Shown: piece by piece, positions 24,577 to 33,600 of the stretch | Layout of the letters: each line of letters starts with the position of its first letter | Numbering within the stretch: position 1 is the stretch's first letter | Source of the DNA: Bacillus sp. ZZV12-4809 | GTDB taxonomy: Bacteria; Bacillota; Bacilli; Bacillales; Cytobacillaceae | NCBI RefSeq assembly: GCF_009849585.1 | Contig: NZ_VCRN01000033.1 | Location: 1 to 50,190, forward strand | Reading direction: 5' to 3' | DNA length: 50,190 bases | The notes under the pieces: generated by a model | Told to the model about the DNA's origin: nothing | What the model saw: the letters and a program-made list of their open reading frames with translations, nothing else | Database searches by the model: none | Program-made: the position numbers and the translations under genes

Positions 24577-24939
24577 ATGACCAGGATTCCAGATAAAGAC
24601 CGGGATATTTTAGAGCAAGCTATGTATCTCCCGATGCTCCTTACCATTCTCGAAAGGGATCGAATATTATTTGATAAAGGTTCCTTCAAACTTAAACAAC
24701 CATACTTGGAACTTATTGATGAGACGATAAAGGCCGTTCAATATGATCTAAAAATAACTAAAGATGCAATGAGGAAAGGTCAAATGAAGGTTGAAGAAAT
24801 CACCCGGGATGAGGCTTTCACGATGTTTTTATTTATTTACAAAGGCTATGAGGAAAAACATAATTATTTTAATCCAAGAATTCGAAATAGGGTCCAGGAA
24901 CTAATGGAGTTTTACCTGTATAAGCGATTTAAATATTAA
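24577..24939 (+). CDS. Unknown protein of the SOS operon
   Basis: A 120-residue helical charged protein beginning two bases after the previous stop, with AGAGG upstream. It resembles small proteins found after yolD/uvrX-type genes in Bacillus, but I cannot name the family. The content RDEAFTMFLFIYKGYEEKHN suggests a small helical bundle. It ends at a hairpin shared with the HU gene. It is probably induced by DNA damage through the LexA box at 23747. Confidence 0.65.
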   Translation: MTRIPDKDRDILEQAMYLPMLLTILERDRILFDKGSFKLKQPYLELIDETIKAVQYDLKITKDAMRKGQMKVEEITRDEAFTMFLFIYKGYEEKHNYFNPRIRNRVQELMEFYLYKRFKY

Positions 24940-24963
24940 AAGCCCTTAAGAAGGGCTTTACTA
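24939..24963. terminator. Short bidirectional terminator
   Basis: AAAGCCCTT and AAGGGCTTT with a 3-base loop, between the rightward SOS operon and the leftward HU gene. The T-run is better for leftward reading. Confidence 0.65.
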
Positions 24964-24980
24964 CATTTAGAACCAGTTAT

Positions 24981-25259
24981 TTAACTGTTTTTCACTGCAT
25001 CTTTCAGTGCTTTACCTGGAGAAAATGCTGGTACTTTACTCGCAGCAATTTCAATTTCTTCACCAGTTTGCGGATTACGCCCTTTACGAGCGGCTCTTTC
25101 ACGAACCTCAAAGTTACCAAAACCTAAAAATTGGGCTTTTTTCCCTTCTTTTAATACATTAGTAACTGCTTCAAATACTGCATTAACAGCTTTTGAAGCA
25201 TCCTTTTTGGAAAGCTCACTACGTTCAGCCACTGCATTTACAAGTTCTGTTTTATTCAT
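24981..25259 (-). CDS. hup: HU-type DNA-binding protein
   Basis: A 92-residue protein of the standard HU length. [32 protein letters not shown] and [14 protein letters not shown] match Bacillus HU (HBsu). It bends and wraps DNA as a dimer. ATG at 25259 follows GAGGTGACC; a start three codons earlier is possible but unlikely. A copy on a mobile element may help replication, or mask foreign DNA as H-NS-like stealth proteins do; the second idea is inference. Confidence 0.93.
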   Translation of the reverse strand: MNKTELVNAVAERSELSKKDASKAVNAVFEAVTNVLKEGKKAQFLGFGNFEVRERAARKGRNPQTGEEIEIAASKVPAFSPGKALKDAVKNS

Positions 25260-25399
25260 TTTGGTCACCTCTAGAAAAATTTGGAATCATCAATTTATGT
25301 TGCACTATAAGTAATAGCATATAAGCTTGTTTATATTCAAGAAAAATAATCTCTTCATATTTTACTACTTTACCAGCTTGAGTTTAAAATCTGCTAAAA

Positions 25400-25492
25400 T
25401 CACTTCACTTTTACTTTCGTCACAGCTTTAGATTTTTTTGCTGCCTTCCCTAATTCCTTCAGCAATGTTTTTTTATCCTTTTTAGAAGCCAT
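25400..25492 (-). CDS. 30-residue lysine-rich peptide
   Basis: The minus strand has an ATG at 25492 with AGGTGGGG seven bases upstream, and reads MASKKDKKTLLKELGKAAKK followed by SKAVTKVKVK and a stop. The peptide is strongly basic (about one third Lys) and may form an amphipathic helix. It sits behind the HU gene in the same direction and could bind DNA or RNA. Too short for a family call. Confidence 0.5.
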   Translation of the reverse strand: MASKKDKKTLLKELGKAAKKSKAVTKVKVK

Positions 25493-25667
25493 ATATTCCC
25501 CACCTGCCCTCTTATTTCGTTCGTTAATTTTTAGTTTGTCCAAATTAATAAATTCTAAACGTACTATACTCTCCACTAGATGAATAGATTAACAATATAA
25601 CTATTTAACATTTTGACACTGGGATAAAAGAGGAGAGAGGGGCTCTTTTAGAAGAGGGGGGAGTATA
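25493..25667. other. Intergenic region with promoter-like and hairpin sequence
   Basis: Contains TTGACA (25612-25617) and a purine-rich leader; AAAAGAG and CTCTTTT at about 25626-25650 can pair just before the ribosome binding site of the next gene. No gene seen. Confidence 0.35.
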
Positions 25668-26093
25668 TTGAAAGCAATCAATCCAATTTTTGATAACAAA
25701 AATAAAAACAAGCTATCCGTAACTCATACACCCAATGTTCGGAAAAAGCCTGTAACGAAGGCTGAGGGCAGAAAAGAAAGATGCGATAAAAAGAAAGATG
25801 TGAAGATACCATTCAATGACGAAGAGAGGGTATTAATTAAAAGGCTTGCTAAAATGCGTGGCCTGGAACCGACTCCTTATTGCACTTTGTTAATCAAGAA
25901 GGCGCTCAAGGAAGAGCATCATTTTCCTCCCTGTTATTACAATCCAAAAGGGAAACCTTATCCTGCAAAACTTGAAGTTCATTACCATGATCAGCTTTTT
26001 GATTATAAAGTTAAATGGGATTGTAGTCTAAAAGAGGCTGCCTACAGGATTATAAGTTTCATGCTAACCATTGAAAGAAGGTTATTGTTATGA
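25668..26093 (+). CDS. Ribbon-helix-helix-like protein at the head of the transfer region
   Basis: A 141-residue basic protein. TTG at 25668 follows GAGGGGGGAG. Residues ~45-82 (DVKIPFNDEERVLIKRLAKM, then CTLLIKKAL) look like the ribbon-helix-helix DNA-binding fold seen in relaxosome accessory proteins (MobC-like) and plasmid regulators. The N-terminal 40 residues are a Lys-rich tail. It overlaps the next gene by four bases. A role as relaxosome partner or as regulator of the transfer operon is inference. Confidence 0.55.
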   Translation: MKAINPIFDNKNKNKLSVTHTPNVRKKPVTKAEGRKERCDKKKDVKIPFNDEERVLIKRLAKMRGLEPTPYCTLLIKKALKEEHHFPPCYYNPKGKPYPAKLEVHYHDQLFDYKVKWDCSLKEAAYRIISFMLTIERRLLL

Positions 26094-26689
26094 ATAAAAC
26101 CAGATATGGTCAATATGAAATATATGAAGAAGAACTTGACGATTTATCTTATCAACCAAGTGGATTGATTGATAAGTTAATTTTTAATCTGGGTAGAAGC
26201 TTATATAAATCTCAAGAACTTCAATACTCTTTTTCTGTGCCTGCATCTGAATACTTAAGGGGAGAACTATTTTGCAATGATGTATCTGAAGCCATGGAGT
26301 GTAAATTCACGCAAAGAGATCTAATAAGTTTACTCCTTGACGATTTTTTGTATCAAGCAAAACAACGAAACAATCCATATGATCTTTATCATGAATTAGA
26401 TATAAGGAGTGAACACTCGTTAAAGGTGAATAGCTATGAAGGTGGGAATAAAACATATAACCGTAATACATCTAAAGGAAAAGAGCGTATATTTGAATGT
26501 ACCATCAGAAGAAAAGAAGCCTTACGACTGGAAGTAATTTTAAGTGATATAGCAGAATTAGGGGAAAACAAATCATTTACAGTTAACCAGGTGCTAAGAA
26601 TTCTTTATAGCGACTTTATACAGAAATATAGAACTGGAAATTTAACCAACGTAATAGAAAATATTGTTGCTCGTTATAGAAACTTATAA
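26090..26689 (+). CDS. Unknown protein before the transfer operon
   Basis: A 199-residue soluble protein. The start ATG overlaps the stop of the RHH-like gene (ATGA), which implies coupling. Two segments (FTQRDLISLLLDDFLYQAK at ~70 and FTVNQVLRILYSDFIQKY at ~165) have a similar pattern and could be two copies of an RHH/helical DNA-binding unit, one before and one after a basic linker. No family recognised. Confidence 0.55.
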   Translation: MNKTRYGQYEIYEEELDDLSYQPSGLIDKLIFNLGRSLYKSQELQYSFSVPASEYLRGELFCNDVSEAMECKFTQRDLISLLLDDFLYQAKQRNNPYDLYHELDIRSEHSLKVNSYEGGNKTYNRNTSKGKERIFECTIRRKEALRLEVILSDIAELGENKSFTVNQVLRILYSDFIQKYRTGNLTNVIENIVARYRNL

Positions 26690-26762
26690 TCCTTATTAAA
26701 GTTGGTACCATAATTTAGGATTTCACGGAGCAATAGGCCCTTCAAAAAACAGGAATAAAGGC

Positions 26763-26791
26763 TTGACCATATCCAATATTTACATTATTAT
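26763..26791 (+). promoter_or_regulatory. Promoter of the conjugation operon
   Basis: TTGACC (26763-26768), 17-bp spacer, TATTAT (26786-26791). Transcription would begin near 26798 and enter the long leader hairpin. Confidence 0.65.
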
Positions 26792-26818
26792 GATGATATA
26801 TAAATTAAACCAACGGGA

Positions 26819-26887
26819 AAGCCCCGAAGAACTAAGAGCAGATACTTTTTGTATCTGCAGCTCTTAGCTTCTTCGGGGCTTTTTTTG
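26819..26887 (+). terminator. Leader terminator of the conjugation operon
   Basis: A very stable hairpin: AGCCCCGAAGAA pairs with TTCTTCGGGGCT, CTAAGAGC with GCTCTTAG, AGATAC with GTATCT, loop of T residues, then a run of seven or more T. It lies between the promoter and the first transfer gene, 22 bases before its ATG. It must be bypassed for transfer gene expression, so attenuation or processive antitermination is likely. Confidence 0.85.
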
Positions 26888-26908
26888 TTCCTCGAAGGAG
26901 GTGGAACC

Positions 26909-27280
26909 ATGAAAAAGTCTATGAAAAAATTATTTCCATTTGTAGCGTTAACTGCAGTATTTGCCTTTTCTTTACTTCTTTTCTCTCCAGAGGAAGCCGC
27001 AGCAGCTTGGAAAAAATCCGGTATTACCCCTCAGGGAAATTTGCAAAACAGTAAAATTTACACCGATCTTGCTAATATTGTTTACTTTATTACAGCTGTA
27101 GGTGGATTCTGGGTTATTGGATGCCTATTATTCGCGGGTATGAGACTCTCAGCTGCTCAGGGCGGAAATCCACAGGCCCGAACGCAGGGCTTTATTGGAA
27201 TCTTAATGGCTGGACTTGGAATTTTCATTATTGTTAAAGCAACGACTATTGCTGGTTGGTTTGCAGGATTCGGATCCTAA
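26909..27280 (+). CDS. VirB2/TrbC-like pilin or conjugation membrane protein
   Basis: A 123-residue protein with GGAGGTGG before the ATG at 26909. It has a signal-type N-terminus (MKKSMKKLFPFVALTAVFAF) with a cleavage-like AAAAW site, then two hydrophobic segments (~52-75 and ~95-112) joined by a short loop AAQGGNPQARTQG. This is the plan of VirB2/TrbC-like pilin-type proteins of Gram-positive type IV secretion. It is the first gene of the conjugation operon. Confidence 0.75.
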   Translation: MKKSMKKLFPFVALTAVFAFSLLLFSPEEAAAAWKKSGITPQGNLQNSKIYTDLANIVYFITAVGGFWVIGCLLFAGMRLSAAQGGNPQARTQGFIGILMAGLGIFIIVKATTIAGWFAGFGS

Positions 27281-27306
27281 TTAGAAATTCAAATAGAAAA
27301 ACTCAT

Positions 27307-27338
27307 ACCCCTCTAAATTATTAGAGGGGTAGATTTTT
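27307..27338 (+). terminator. Internal terminator in the conjugation operon
   Basis: ACCCCTCTAA and TTAGAGGGGT with a 4-base loop, followed by AGATTTTT. It lies between the pilin-like gene and the PrgI-like gene and may reduce downstream transcription, giving more pilin than channel proteins. Confidence 0.75.
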
Positions 27339-27353
27339 AAAGAAGGTGCTCAT

Positions 27354-27698
27354 TTGAGAAAAGAAACTGTTCCAATTGATATGTCCTCTGAACAAAAAAC
27401 AATACTAGGCTTTATCTCTATAAGGCAACTTATCTACCTCATCATTGGCGGGGCCATTTTATATACATATATCCCCATAGTCTTTAACATATTCCCGCAT
27501 TTTATCGTCGGTGGGATAGCTGCTCTTATTTCAGCAATTCCCACACTGGTTTTTATTTTCATATTTGGTTTTTGGAAAAAAACAAAACTTCATCTAAATT
27601 TTGACCACTATTTTCTAATTAAGCTTAATTACGGAACACAGATAGGCATTTGGCGGAAAGGTAGCCGTTCTAAAAATTGGAAGGTGACTAATAAATGA
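27354..27698 (+). CDS. PrgI/VirB3-like membrane protein
   Basis: A 114-residue protein. TTG at 27354 follows AAGAAGGTG. The N-terminal VPIDMSSEQKTILGFISIRQ and the two transmembrane segments (~25-45, ~50-72), with a basic C-terminal tail, are typical of the PrgI family, the Gram-positive VirB3 counterpart. It sits directly before VirB4-type genes, as usual. It overlaps the next gene by four bases. Confidence 0.8.
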   Translation: MRKETVPIDMSSEQKTILGFISIRQLIYLIIGGAILYTYIPIVFNIFPHFIVGGIAALISAIPTLVFIFIFGFWKKTKLHLNFDHYFLIKLNYGTQIGIWRKGSRSKNWKVTNK

Positions 27699-28615
27699 TT
27701 GAACTTATCGTAATGGCAATCTTCGGGGTTGTTGCTTATGTATTTTACAAAATGATGTTGAAGGAGCCCATTCTCCCTTGGAAAGAAAAAAAAGTTTATG
27801 AATCAGATACCCCATCAAATAAAAAGAAACAAAAAAAGAAAAAGCATGAGGTTTCAATCGAAGAAGAGCCAAAGCTTTTTCAAGAGTTATTTGATGAAGT
27901 AAAGGACATATCAAACCATATGATTAGGTTTAATGATAATTCCTTCACCATGATAGCTGAAGTTGAGCCGGTCAATTACTTCCTTAAGAGCCAAGATGAA
28001 CAGGAAGCGATCGATATGGTTTTTGAAAGTTGGTTAGCTGCCATTAATTACCCTGTACAGTTTTACCTACAAAATCGTTTTATAGATATTTCTGAACCGG
28101 TTCAGCAAATGAAAGAGAGCATGAGAAATTCAGAAGACCTTAATGAAGCAGCATTAAGTTTTGGCCAATCAATGATTGATGACTTACAAAATTGGCAATC
28201 ACAAACACCACGTTATGAGACTAAGAGATATCTCATATTTACTCATAAAATCAACGCAAAGGACATTTCAGCTGATTCAGCTGAAGAATTAGAAGAAAAA
28301 CTTGTTGAGAAATCATTTGCTGAATTAATGAGGAGATTGAATGCCGCTAAATCTCAATTAAGGAGAGCGGAAATGAATGTTTCTCTTCTTCCTACAGAAG
28401 GGATTTATGAATTGCTTTATCACACTTTTAATCGTCGAAAAGCAGTAAAAAATCGTTTCAAAGATTTAGTAGAAACAGAAAAAAATGCATTGTACGTAAC
28501 AGCTGAGCAGACTGATGAACATATTGAAGCGGTTAAGGAGGCTATTGAAGAAAATGAATTTAACCAAGAAGAACAGCGAAAAGAAGATCGAACAGAAGAA
28601 AGCCAAGCAAGTTAA
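27695..28615 (+). CDS. VirB4 N-terminal-type transfer protein (split VirB4)
   Basis: A 306-residue protein with one N-terminal transmembrane segment (~3-22), a Lys-rich linker and a soluble domain (~65-270) containing FNDNSFTMIAEVEPVNYFL, WLAAINYPVQFYLQNRFID and TKRYLIFTHK. This matches the substrate-side N-terminal domain of VirB4/TraC-type proteins, here as a separate membrane-anchored protein with no ATPase domain. The 3' end overlaps the VirB4 ATPase gene by 62 bases. It probably docks the ATPase to the channel. Confidence 0.65.
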   Translation: MIELIVMAIFGVVAYVFYKMMLKEPILPWKEKKVYESDTPSNKKKQKKKKHEVSIEEEPKLFQELFDEVKDISNHMIRFNDNSFTMIAEVEPVNYFLKSQDEQEAIDMVFESWLAAINYPVQFYLQNRFIDISEPVQQMKESMRNSEDLNEAALSFGQSMIDDLQNWQSQTPRYETKRYLIFTHKINAKDISADSAEELEEKLVEKSFAELMRRLNAAKSQLRRAEMNVSLLPTEGIYELLYHTFNRRKAVKNRFKDLVETEKNALYVTAEQTDEHIEAVKEAIEENEFNQEEQRKEDRTEESQAS

Positions 28616-30659
28616 AGAAAGTAAGGTTAAAAAGAAAAAACAGTCCGGTAAGGATGAAGCGATCTCAGATCATCAAATGGTGACTAAGCCTACAATGTGG
28701 GACATTATTTCCCCTGAAGGCTTAAAAATTAATAGTGAAGATTTTGGAATAATAAAGCAATCTCTAGGAACCAAAACATATTTCCGTCCAATTTATATTC
28801 CAAGAGACGGCTATCCCAGAAAAATGCAGACTAATTGGCTCTACAATCTTTCTTCAAGTGGAGAAGTAGACGTTCTAATTGATGTACATAAAGTAGGAAA
28901 ATCAGATGCCATTAGAACCTTACAGCGGCAAATTACAATGCTCCAGTCGAACTTAACCTTTCAGACTAAAAGAGGAAACATTGATCAAATTAATGATTTG
29001 GAATCTAAAATTCGAGACACAGACTTACTTATGAGCGAAATACAGTTCTCCGAGAATGACATGTATAACGTTAGTTCGTTAGGGGTTTTATATGGCCAAA
29101 GCGAGAAGGAACTAAATAGGTACAGTGAAGCCATCGAGGATGAAATGAGCAGTCAATTCTTCTCTTTAGTCTCGACCTGGAGCAGAGTCAAAAAAGGTTT
29201 TAAAAGTGTTATTCCTTTTGGGAAAAATGAGATTCCGGATTCATTTCGTAATATTGACCGCCGTGCTTTATCTACCTTCGCTCCCTTCATTAGTGGCAGC
29301 GGTAAATACATGGGAGGTATTCCATTAGGAATAAATAAAATTACTGGCCAATTAGAGTTTATCAATAGTTTTGGGAATGAAGAGTACCGTCCACAAAACT
29401 ATAACATGTTTGTAGTTGGTATATCTGGTTCAGGTAAATCAGTAACTCTTAAGCTCTTAATTGCTCGGGAATTAACTGGTGCAAATATCTATAGCAGATT
29501 AATAGACCCAGAAGGTGAATTTGTTCGAATCACCAGACGATTAGGTGGTATCAATTTAAACATTAGTGAAGAAGAAGATATTTGCATTAATCCTCTCGCT
29601 ATTAACTTTACTGACGTCCCAATGGATGAGCAAGATGAAGAGTTAGATTTATTAGAAGATACTGATGAACGAGAAGTTATTGAAAAAGAGGGGAAGAAAT
29701 TTATTCGGTTTGTACCTCTTAGAGAAAAAATGAATGACATTCTGGACTTTTTCGATATTATTTGCCGCGGTAAGAATTCGGAAGATCGAGGCCTTGATGT
29801 TTTTGAGAGAAACTATTTAGAAGAAACAGTTCAATACATCTTTAATGAAAAGTTAAAGCTTACATCTCATCCGGATTCCTTATTCAGCAACGAGGTAGTT
29901 CAAGTTGACAACCAATTGATCCAATCAAAAGTAAGGAAACCGGAACCGACTATATCTGATGTGTTCGAATACTTAAAAGATCATTATGAGGAAGAGCCAA
30001 AAGCTCTAAGATTAATAGCCGCCATTCGCCCCTTCTTAAGGGATGGCTCAAAGCCTATCTTCGATGGACAAACATATCTTGGCAAGGGAGTTACCCAATC
30101 ATTGCAAGATGCAAGGCTGGTTAATTTTAATATTAGCCAAATGGAGGAAGGCTTTTTACGCCCAATTGCTTATCATGTAATCCTGAATTATTTATGGGAG
30201 CATTTTGTGAAAAATCTAGATAACGCAACAAAAAAGAAATTTGTTTACGCCGATGAAGCTTGGACATTAATCGATTCTGAGCAAACAGTCAGTTTCCTTG
30301 AAAAAATGGCACGAAGAGCCCGTAAACGAAACACAGGTCTTCGATTGGCAAGTCAGGACTTTGTACGCTTTGTTACTAATAACAAAGCTAGAGGGATTCT
30401 ACAAAATACACATGCTTATCTATTCCTTCAGCAAAACAAAATTGATTTGAAAGTTATTAAGGAAAACTTTGACCTTAGCGCTGGTGAAATAAATATCTTA
30501 TTCGGGAATCCGGATAAAGGTGAAGGAATTCTTCGGATGGGAAAAAGCTCCGTGTGGTTACAAACAAATCCTAGTGAGGAAGAATTATTCTTCATTGAAT
30601 CTAACCAAGCAGTTTATGAAGAACAAATGAAGCGAAAACAACTCATGGAACAGCGTTAG
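28554..30659 (+). CDS. VirB4-like conjugation ATPase
   Basis: A 701-residue ATPase. Walker A GISGSGKSVTLK is at about 290-301, and Walker B FVYADEAWTLID at about 560-571, followed by RKRNTGLRLASQDF. This is the VirB4/ConE family, which powers assembly and transfer in type IV secretion. The N-terminus is Lys-rich. Start: ATG at 28554 has AAGGAGG 12 bases upstream; an in-frame ATG at 28515 lies even deeper in the previous gene and has no site. An acidic insert after Walker A (EEQDEELDLLEDTDEREVIE-like region, ~355-385) is unusual. Confidence 0.92.
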   Translation: MNLTKKNSEKKIEQKKAKQVKESKVKKKKQSGKDEAISDHQMVTKPTMWDIISPEGLKINSEDFGIIKQSLGTKTYFRPIYIPRDGYPRKMQTNWLYNLSSSGEVDVLIDVHKVGKSDAIRTLQRQITMLQSNLTFQTKRGNIDQINDLESKIRDTDLLMSEIQFSENDMYNVSSLGVLYGQSEKELNRYSEAIEDEMSSQFFSLVSTWSRVKKGFKSVIPFGKNEIPDSFRNIDRRALSTFAPFISGSGKYMGGIPLGINKITGQLEFINSFGNEEYRPQNYNMFVVGISGSGKSVTLKLLIARELTGANIYSRLIDPEGEFVRITRRLGGINLNISEEEDICINPLAINFTDVPMDEQDEELDLLEDTDEREVIEKEGKKFIRFVPLREKMNDILDFFDIICRGKNSEDRGLDVFERNYLEETVQYIFNEKLKLTSHPDSLFSNEVVQVDNQLIQSKVRKPEPTISDVFEYLKDHYEEEPKALRLIAAIRPFLRDGSKPIFDGQTYLGKGVTQSLQDARLVNFNISQMEEGFLRPIAYHVILNYLWEHFVKNLDNATKKKFVYADEAWTLIDSEQTVSFLEKMARRARKRNTGLRLASQDFVRFVTNNKARGILQNTHAYLFLQQNKIDLKVIKENFDLSAGEINILFGNPDKGEGILRMGKSSVWLQTNPSEEELFFIESNQAVYEEQMKRKQLMEQR

Positions 30660-30675
30660 AAGGGGGTGGTGGTCC

Positions 30676-33600
30676 TTGCAAGATAAAATTATGGATATAT
30701 TTGAGTCCCTATTTGAGAAGATGCTCGAATGGATATTGGGTCCCTTTAAGGATCTAGACACTCTTAAGGGGCTCATTTATGACACAGGAAAAGAAGAATA
30801 CTATTATGGTGTTTTTAATGAGGATCAATTTGGTGTTATAGCTCAAGGTATGGCTGTTATGCAGTCCTTATCTGTAGGGTTCATTTTAGTTTCTATTATA
30901 TTAGCGGGTATGAGAATATCCTCTTCCGGTATAAATCCTTCTAACAGGACCTATACATTTGAATATTTTAAAGACTTTATTCTTGTAGCTATATTGTTTT
31001 TTAACTTGAGCACAATTTTCGAAATTATGTACTCCGTAAATGAAATGTTTGTTTCGACATTCTCAAGTGCAAAAGAAGTCATGGATGGAGATATTGCGAA
31101 ACAGGCTACTACATTTCTAAAGCAAGGTGTTCTAGGGGGATTAATAATAGGATTGGTACTTCTTGGACTTTCAATATGGGCAAACTTCTATTATATGATG
31201 CGTACCCTTACACTAATGATTTTAACCATAATGTCGCCTTTGGCAGTGGCTCTTTACCTTATTCCGCAAACGAAAGGTATTACCGCTGGATTGTTTAAAG
31301 AATATGCAGGAACTGTATTTGTTCAATCCGTTCATGCCGGGGTATATTGGGTAATTGCAGCAATTGCTGGTGCGAATCCTGGTATCGGAAGTATCTTACT
31401 TTACATCATCTTTATTCCTGTTACGGAATCAATCAGATCTCTTTTAGGTTTAGGAGGACAGATGAATGACCGGTTAAGTAAAACGGCAGCCATGATGGGT
31501 GGTTCTGCACTAATGGGTGTTGCTGGTGCAGTTAAAGGGGCCTTAAGTGGACAATCTGTCGCTCAATCATTAAGAAGTGCTGCTGGCCAGGTAGCTAAAA
31601 ATGCTAAAGGCGGAAAAGATGGTACTGAAGAAGACGGTGCAAAAGGTCTCCTTGCAGGAGCTGGAACAGACATAGGTTCTACCTCAAGAGCAGAAAGAAT
31701 GCTAAAAGCTGGAGAAATTTTTTCAAAAGGCGGTAAAGCTGTCTTTGGAGCCGCCGGAGCTATTGCTGGTTCACCGATGGGTCCTGTCGGTTCAATTGCT
31801 GGCTCAACTTTAGGTTTTAGTGCTGGTGGTGCAATCGGTGGAGTAGCGGGAAGAGCGGGTATGGCTGGTGCAGAATTATTGGCAGACAGAGCTAAAGCTG
31901 GTTTTAAGGCGGGGAAAAACAAGTTTGATGGTTTAAAAAATGCTGAAGCTCATGCAGATGAAAAATTAGCTAATACCCTTGCTGATAAAGAAACCTCTCA
32001 ATGGGCTGGTGAAAATAAAGATGCATTTCTAAAAGATATTAAAGAGCGTTTCCCTGATGCCACTGATCGCGAAATCAATCAAATGTGGGATAAACAAGTT
32101 GCGTCTAAGCAAAGTGATTTTCTCGAAAAAGCAAGATCAACAGTAAAAGGACTTAAAGCACAAAATGGGAAACTTGCAAAAGCTTCAGACTTAGTAGATT
32201 CCACCGTAAATAACCTGACTAATGATTGGGCAAGAAACAATGAAGATACCTTTAAACAAAATTATGATGCCGCTCATCCGTTGCCAGCAAATGCTACGGA
32301 AGCTGAAAAGAATAAACATAATCAGAATAAAAATGAAGCCTGGAATCAGAAGATAGCTGAAAAGAGAAATGCCATAAATGGTGTAGCCTTGGCAGCAGCT
32401 TCTAAACTCGGATTTGGCAAGTTAGATGGTCAATCTTTCATTAATAAGGATGACTTTATTAGTGAGGTTGGCAATCAAGTCGGTAGCGTTCTTGGCATCA
32501 ATGGGAAACAAGAAAGTTTAGGTGCCGTTAAGGATGCAATCAATAGCGTTAACTTAAATCGTGCAAAAGCTACAGATTTGATAAATACTTCTGTTGGTGG
32601 CCTAACAAAAGAATGGGCCAGTAAAAATAAAGAAGCATTTATGAGAAATTATGATAATGAAAACCCCTTACCAACGAATGCTTCTACAGAAGAAAAAACA
32701 ATGCATCAACAATCTAAAGAAGCTGCCTGGAATCTAGCACTTGGCCAAAAGCAAAATGCTATTAAAAATGCTGCCATTTCGGTTGCCTCCAAACTAGGGA
32801 ATGGATCTCCAGTTGATTCATCCTCTATTAATAAGGAAGAGTTTGTAAATCAGCTTGGAAATAAAGTCAGTTCCATTACCGGTTTTAATAATCCTGAAAG
32901 TATTCAAGCAGTCAAAGCTGCGACTAATGGAGTTAAAGTGGGACAAGCTCAGGGTTCTGAATTAATCGGTGCAACTGTAAGCAATTTGACAAGCAAGTGG
33001 GCTAAAAATAATCGTGAATCCTTTATGAAGAACTATGATATGTCCAACCCATTGCCTGCAGATGCAAGTTCAGATACTATACAAACCCATAACCAAAATC
33101 GGGAAGTTGCTTGGCAAAATGCGGTTGCTGGTAAAAGAAACACAATTAGTCAGATTGCTAGTAAGGCCGCTTCTAAATTAGGATATATCCCTTCTAGTGC
33201 CAATTCTTACATTAATAAGGACGACTTTGTTAATGAGGTTGGAAATGAAGTAGGCGCGGTAATTGGAGCGGGTCAAAGCGCTAGCCTCCTCGCTGTTCGT
33301 GGAGCTACAAGTGCCGTAAAGAACGCTTCACTGTATTCAGGGAAGTCGGTAAATACACCATTCTTACGTAATCAATTAGCTTCAATGCAAACAAACAAGC
33401 AAAGGGACGCTTTTGTTGAACAGCATATTAGTAGCAACCCTGGGGCAACCAGACAAGAGGCTGTTCAAGAATGGAACACAACACATGCACCATCTCAATT
33501 TCAAAAGAACTTAAACGCGTTAGCCAATCCTGTAAGCGGACTCCCTAGACATATACCTTTAGACCATCGGTTAATCGGAGGAGGTAGTTTCGTTAGAGGA

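Noticed and set aside
31563..31922. Long minus-strand open frame, Ala/Pro-rich
   Set aside because: It is antisense to the Gly/Ala-rich part of the VirB6-like gene; composition explains the open frame.
32191..33343. Possible CRISPR-like regular repeat
   Set aside because: The period is ~385 bases, lies inside one reading frame and is a protein repeat; no short repeat-spacer array exists in the window.
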